Shown: positions 5,694-7,265 of the stretch, one piece after another
Layout: each line of letters opens with the position of its first letter
How positions within the stretch are numbered: position 1 is the first letter of the stretch
NCBI GenBank assembly: GCA_018882485.1
Contig: VERU01000122.1
Location: forward strand, 1 to 7,265
DNA length: 7,265 nucleotides
Source of the DNA: Rhodoferax sp.
GTDB taxonomy: Bacteria > Pseudomonadota > Gammaproteobacteria > Burkholderiales > Burkholderiaceae_C
Direction: 5' to 3'
Program-made: the position numbers and the translations under genes
The notes under the pieces: generated by a model
The model's database searches: none
What the model was told of the DNA's origin: nothing
Seen by the model: the letters and a program-made list of their open reading frames with translations, nothing else

Positions 5694-7265
5694 TTATGTG
5701 GCCGCGGCCACCAGGGTCTGGGTATAAGACTCGGCAGGATGGGCCAGCACCTGCCACGTCGGTCCCTGCTCAACGATGTAACCGTCCTTCATCACCGCCA
5801 CGTCGTGCGCCATGGCGCGGATCACGGCCACGTCGTGGGTGATGAGGACGTAACTCAAACCCCGCTCGCGCTGCAACTGCTGCAGCAGCTCCAACACCTG
5901 CTTCTGCACCGTGACATCCAGCGCGCTTGTGGGCTCGTCGAGCACCACGATGCGGGGTTCCACGATCAGCGCCCGGGCGATGGCAATGCGCTGGCGCTGC
6001 CCCCCGGAAAACTCGTGGGGGTAGCGCTGCAGCAGCTGGTCGTCATCCCCGGAGGTCCCCGAATCCTGCAGCCCCACCTCGCGCAGGGCCGTCAAAACCC
6101 GCTGTCGGCGCTCCGACGGACGGAGCGTGGGGCGGTGGACCCGCAACCCTTCACCCACGATTTCCTCCAGCGTGAGGCGGGGTGACAGGGACGAGAACGG
6201 ATCCTGGAAGACCACCTGGACCGCCTGTCGCAAGGCCCGGTTGCGCCGCTCATCGCGCAGCCAGCTGCGACCGGTCAGGCGCAGCTCCCCGGTGCTGGGC
6301 AGCAGCCCCAGCAGTGCCAGTGCCAAGGTCGACTTGCCCGAACCCGATTCACCGATCACGCCCAGGGTGCGCCCCTCTGCCAGGCGCAGGTCGATGCCCT
6401 GTACCGCCACGAATTCGCCCTTGCGAAACCAGCCAGACAACCCGGGGCGACGCACCGGGTAGCTAACCCGAAGGCCCCAGGCCTGGGCAACGACCGGTGG
6501 CGTTTCGGGCCCCGGCTCTGCGATGTCGCGCTGCGGCTGGCTGTGGACCAGTCGGCGGGTGTAAGGGTGACTGGGACGGCTGAGCAAATCGGCCACCGGC
6601 CCCTGCTCCACCACCCGACCCCGCTCCATCACGACCACCCGGTCGGCAAAGCGGCGCACCAGGTTCAGATCGTGCGTGATCAGCAGCACCGCCATGCCGT
6701 GGGCTTGCCGCAACCGCTCGATCAATGCCAGCATCTGCAGGCGCAGCGCCGCGTCCAGGGCCGTGGTGGGTTCGTCGGCCAGCAGCAGCCGGGGCTGGCA
6801 GGCCAGGGCCATGGCGATCATGACCCTCTGGCGCTGCCCGCCACTGAGCTGGTGCGGGTACGCGCGGGCCCGCCGCGGCGCATCGGGAATGCCGCACTCT
6901 GCCATCAATTCGATAGCACGAGACCCAGCATCCACGCGGCTTAGACCCGTTTTCAGTTGCAAAACCTCGATCAGTTGCTCACCCACCGTGAGCAGGGGAT
7001 TGAAGGCGCTCATGGGCTCCTGGAACACCATCGCGATGTCCCGGCCACGCAGCGCCCGCAGTTCGCGCTCGGGCAACTGCAGCAGATCCCGGCCCTCGAA
7101 CCCGGCCGCACCCGTCAGTCGGGCATTCTGAACGAGCCTCAGCAGCGCCAGGGCGGTCACGGTCTTGCCGGACCCGGACTCACCCACCAGGGCCACTTTT
7201 TCACCGGGCTGGACCACCAGATCCACGCCGTGCACGACCTCGTGGTCCCCGAAGGCAATCGACAG
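5694..7265 (-). CDS. yejF: Fused dual ATP-binding subunit of a peptide ABC transporter (YejF-like), N-terminus beyond the window
   Basis: This cytoplasmic ATPase powers an oligopeptide-type importer. YejF in E. coli works with YejA, YejB and YejE, and here both nucleotide-binding domains are in one chain. The 523 visible residues start LSIAFGDHEVVHGVDL, so perhaps ten are missing. Domain 1: Walker A GESGSGKT (28-35), Q-loop Gln 82, signature LSGGQ (140-144), Walker B LLLADEP (160-166), switch His 198, and the peptide-transporter HPYT element (233-236). Domain 2: Walker A GESGSGKS (305-312), Q-loop Gln 354, signature FSGGQ (419-423), Walker B IVVLDEP (439-445), switch His 477. All catalytic motifs are intact in both halves. 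The phrase EGLRVHRPTL and the total length fit YejF better than the longer GsiA, though the substrate cannot be read from an ATPase. The permease and binding-protein genes would be to the right. A GTG at 7235 is internal to the conserved domain and is not the start. Confidence 0.93.
   Translation of the reverse strand: MSIAFGDHEVVHGVDLVVQPGEKVALVGESGSGKTVTALALLRLVQNARLTGAAGFEGRDLLQLPERELRALRGRDIAMVFQEPMSAFNPLLTVGEQLIEVLQLKTGLSRVDAGSRAIELMAECGIPDAPRRARAYPHQLSGGQRQRVMIAMALACQPRLLLADEPTTALDAALRLQMLALIERLRQAHGMAVLLITHDLNLVRRFADRVVVMERGRVVEQGPVADLLSRPSHPYTRRLVHSQPQRDIAEPGPETPPVVAQAWGLRVSYPVRRPGLSGWFRKGEFVAVQGIDLRLAEGRTLGVIGESGSGKSTLALALLGLLPSTGELRLTGRSWLRDERRNRALRQAVQVVFQDPFSSLSPRLTLEEIVGEGLRVHRPTLRPSERRQRVLTALREVGLQDSGTSGDDDQLLQRYPHEFSGGQRQRIAIARALIVEPRIVVLDEPTSALDVTVQKQVLELLQQLQRERGLSYVLITHDVAVIRAMAHDVAVMKDGYIVEQGPTWQVLAHPAESYTQTLVAAAT

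Noticed and set aside
5558..5773. Upstream extension of the rimP frame into yejF
   Set aside because: The extra 72 residues cross the terminator and overlap the end of yejF in another frame, and they resemble no RimP N-terminus.
7233..7235. GTG as the start of the YejF-like protein
   Set aside because: The frame stays open to the window edge and the ten preceding codons (LSIAFGDHEV) continue the normal first strand of an ABC domain, so the true start is off the right edge.
1..7265. Mobile element, defence system or CRISPR array
   Set aside because: The window is filled by conserved housekeeping genes and one transporter gene, with no transposase, integrase, terminal inverted repeats, regularly spaced repeats or base-composition break.

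Overview
The window is high-GC bacterial DNA with every supported gene on the minus strand, so it reads from right to left. The protein sequences and gene order point to a betaproteobacterium of the order Burkholderiales, probably Comamonadaceae or a close relative. That placement rests on remembered family resemblance (IF-2 starting MSSTTVTEF, NusA starting [20 protein letters not shown], a long RimP with a proline/lysine-rich segment), not on a search.

Layout in transcription order: (1) 7265-5694, nearly all of a fused two-domain ABC transporter ATPase of the peptide-uptake class, YejF-like, whose first residues lie off the right edge. (2) A 136-base intergenic region, 5693-5558, with a good candidate promoter (-10 TACAAT at 5658-5653) followed closely by a canonical intrinsic terminator (9-bp perfect stem, then eight U) and about 44 further bases before rimP. 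(3) rimP, 5557-4913. (4) nusA, 4899-3403, whose ribosome binding site overlaps the rimP stop. (5) An 83-base gap holding a GC-rich hairpin and the infB ribosome binding site. (6) infB, 3319-377. (7) rbfA, from 367 and running off the left edge within its last residues.

Functionally, rimP-nusA-infB-rbfA is the conserved operon joining transcription and translation. RimP and RbfA help assemble the 30S subunit, NusA modulates RNA polymerase pausing, termination and antitermination, and IF-2 delivers initiator tRNA. The short gaps (13 and 9 bases) fit co-transcription and translational coupling. The YejF-like gene is functionally unrelated and is probably the end of a separate upstream transport operon.

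No new gene system is visible. The part most worth a second look is the rimP leader: the only good promoter candidate lies upstream of the intrinsic terminator, so the terminator probably works as an attenuator for the operon that encodes NusA, itself a termination factor. Nearly all the sequence is coding, and there is no gene-free stretch over 300 bases. I saw no tRNA, rRNA, CRISPR array, insertion sequence or attachment site.
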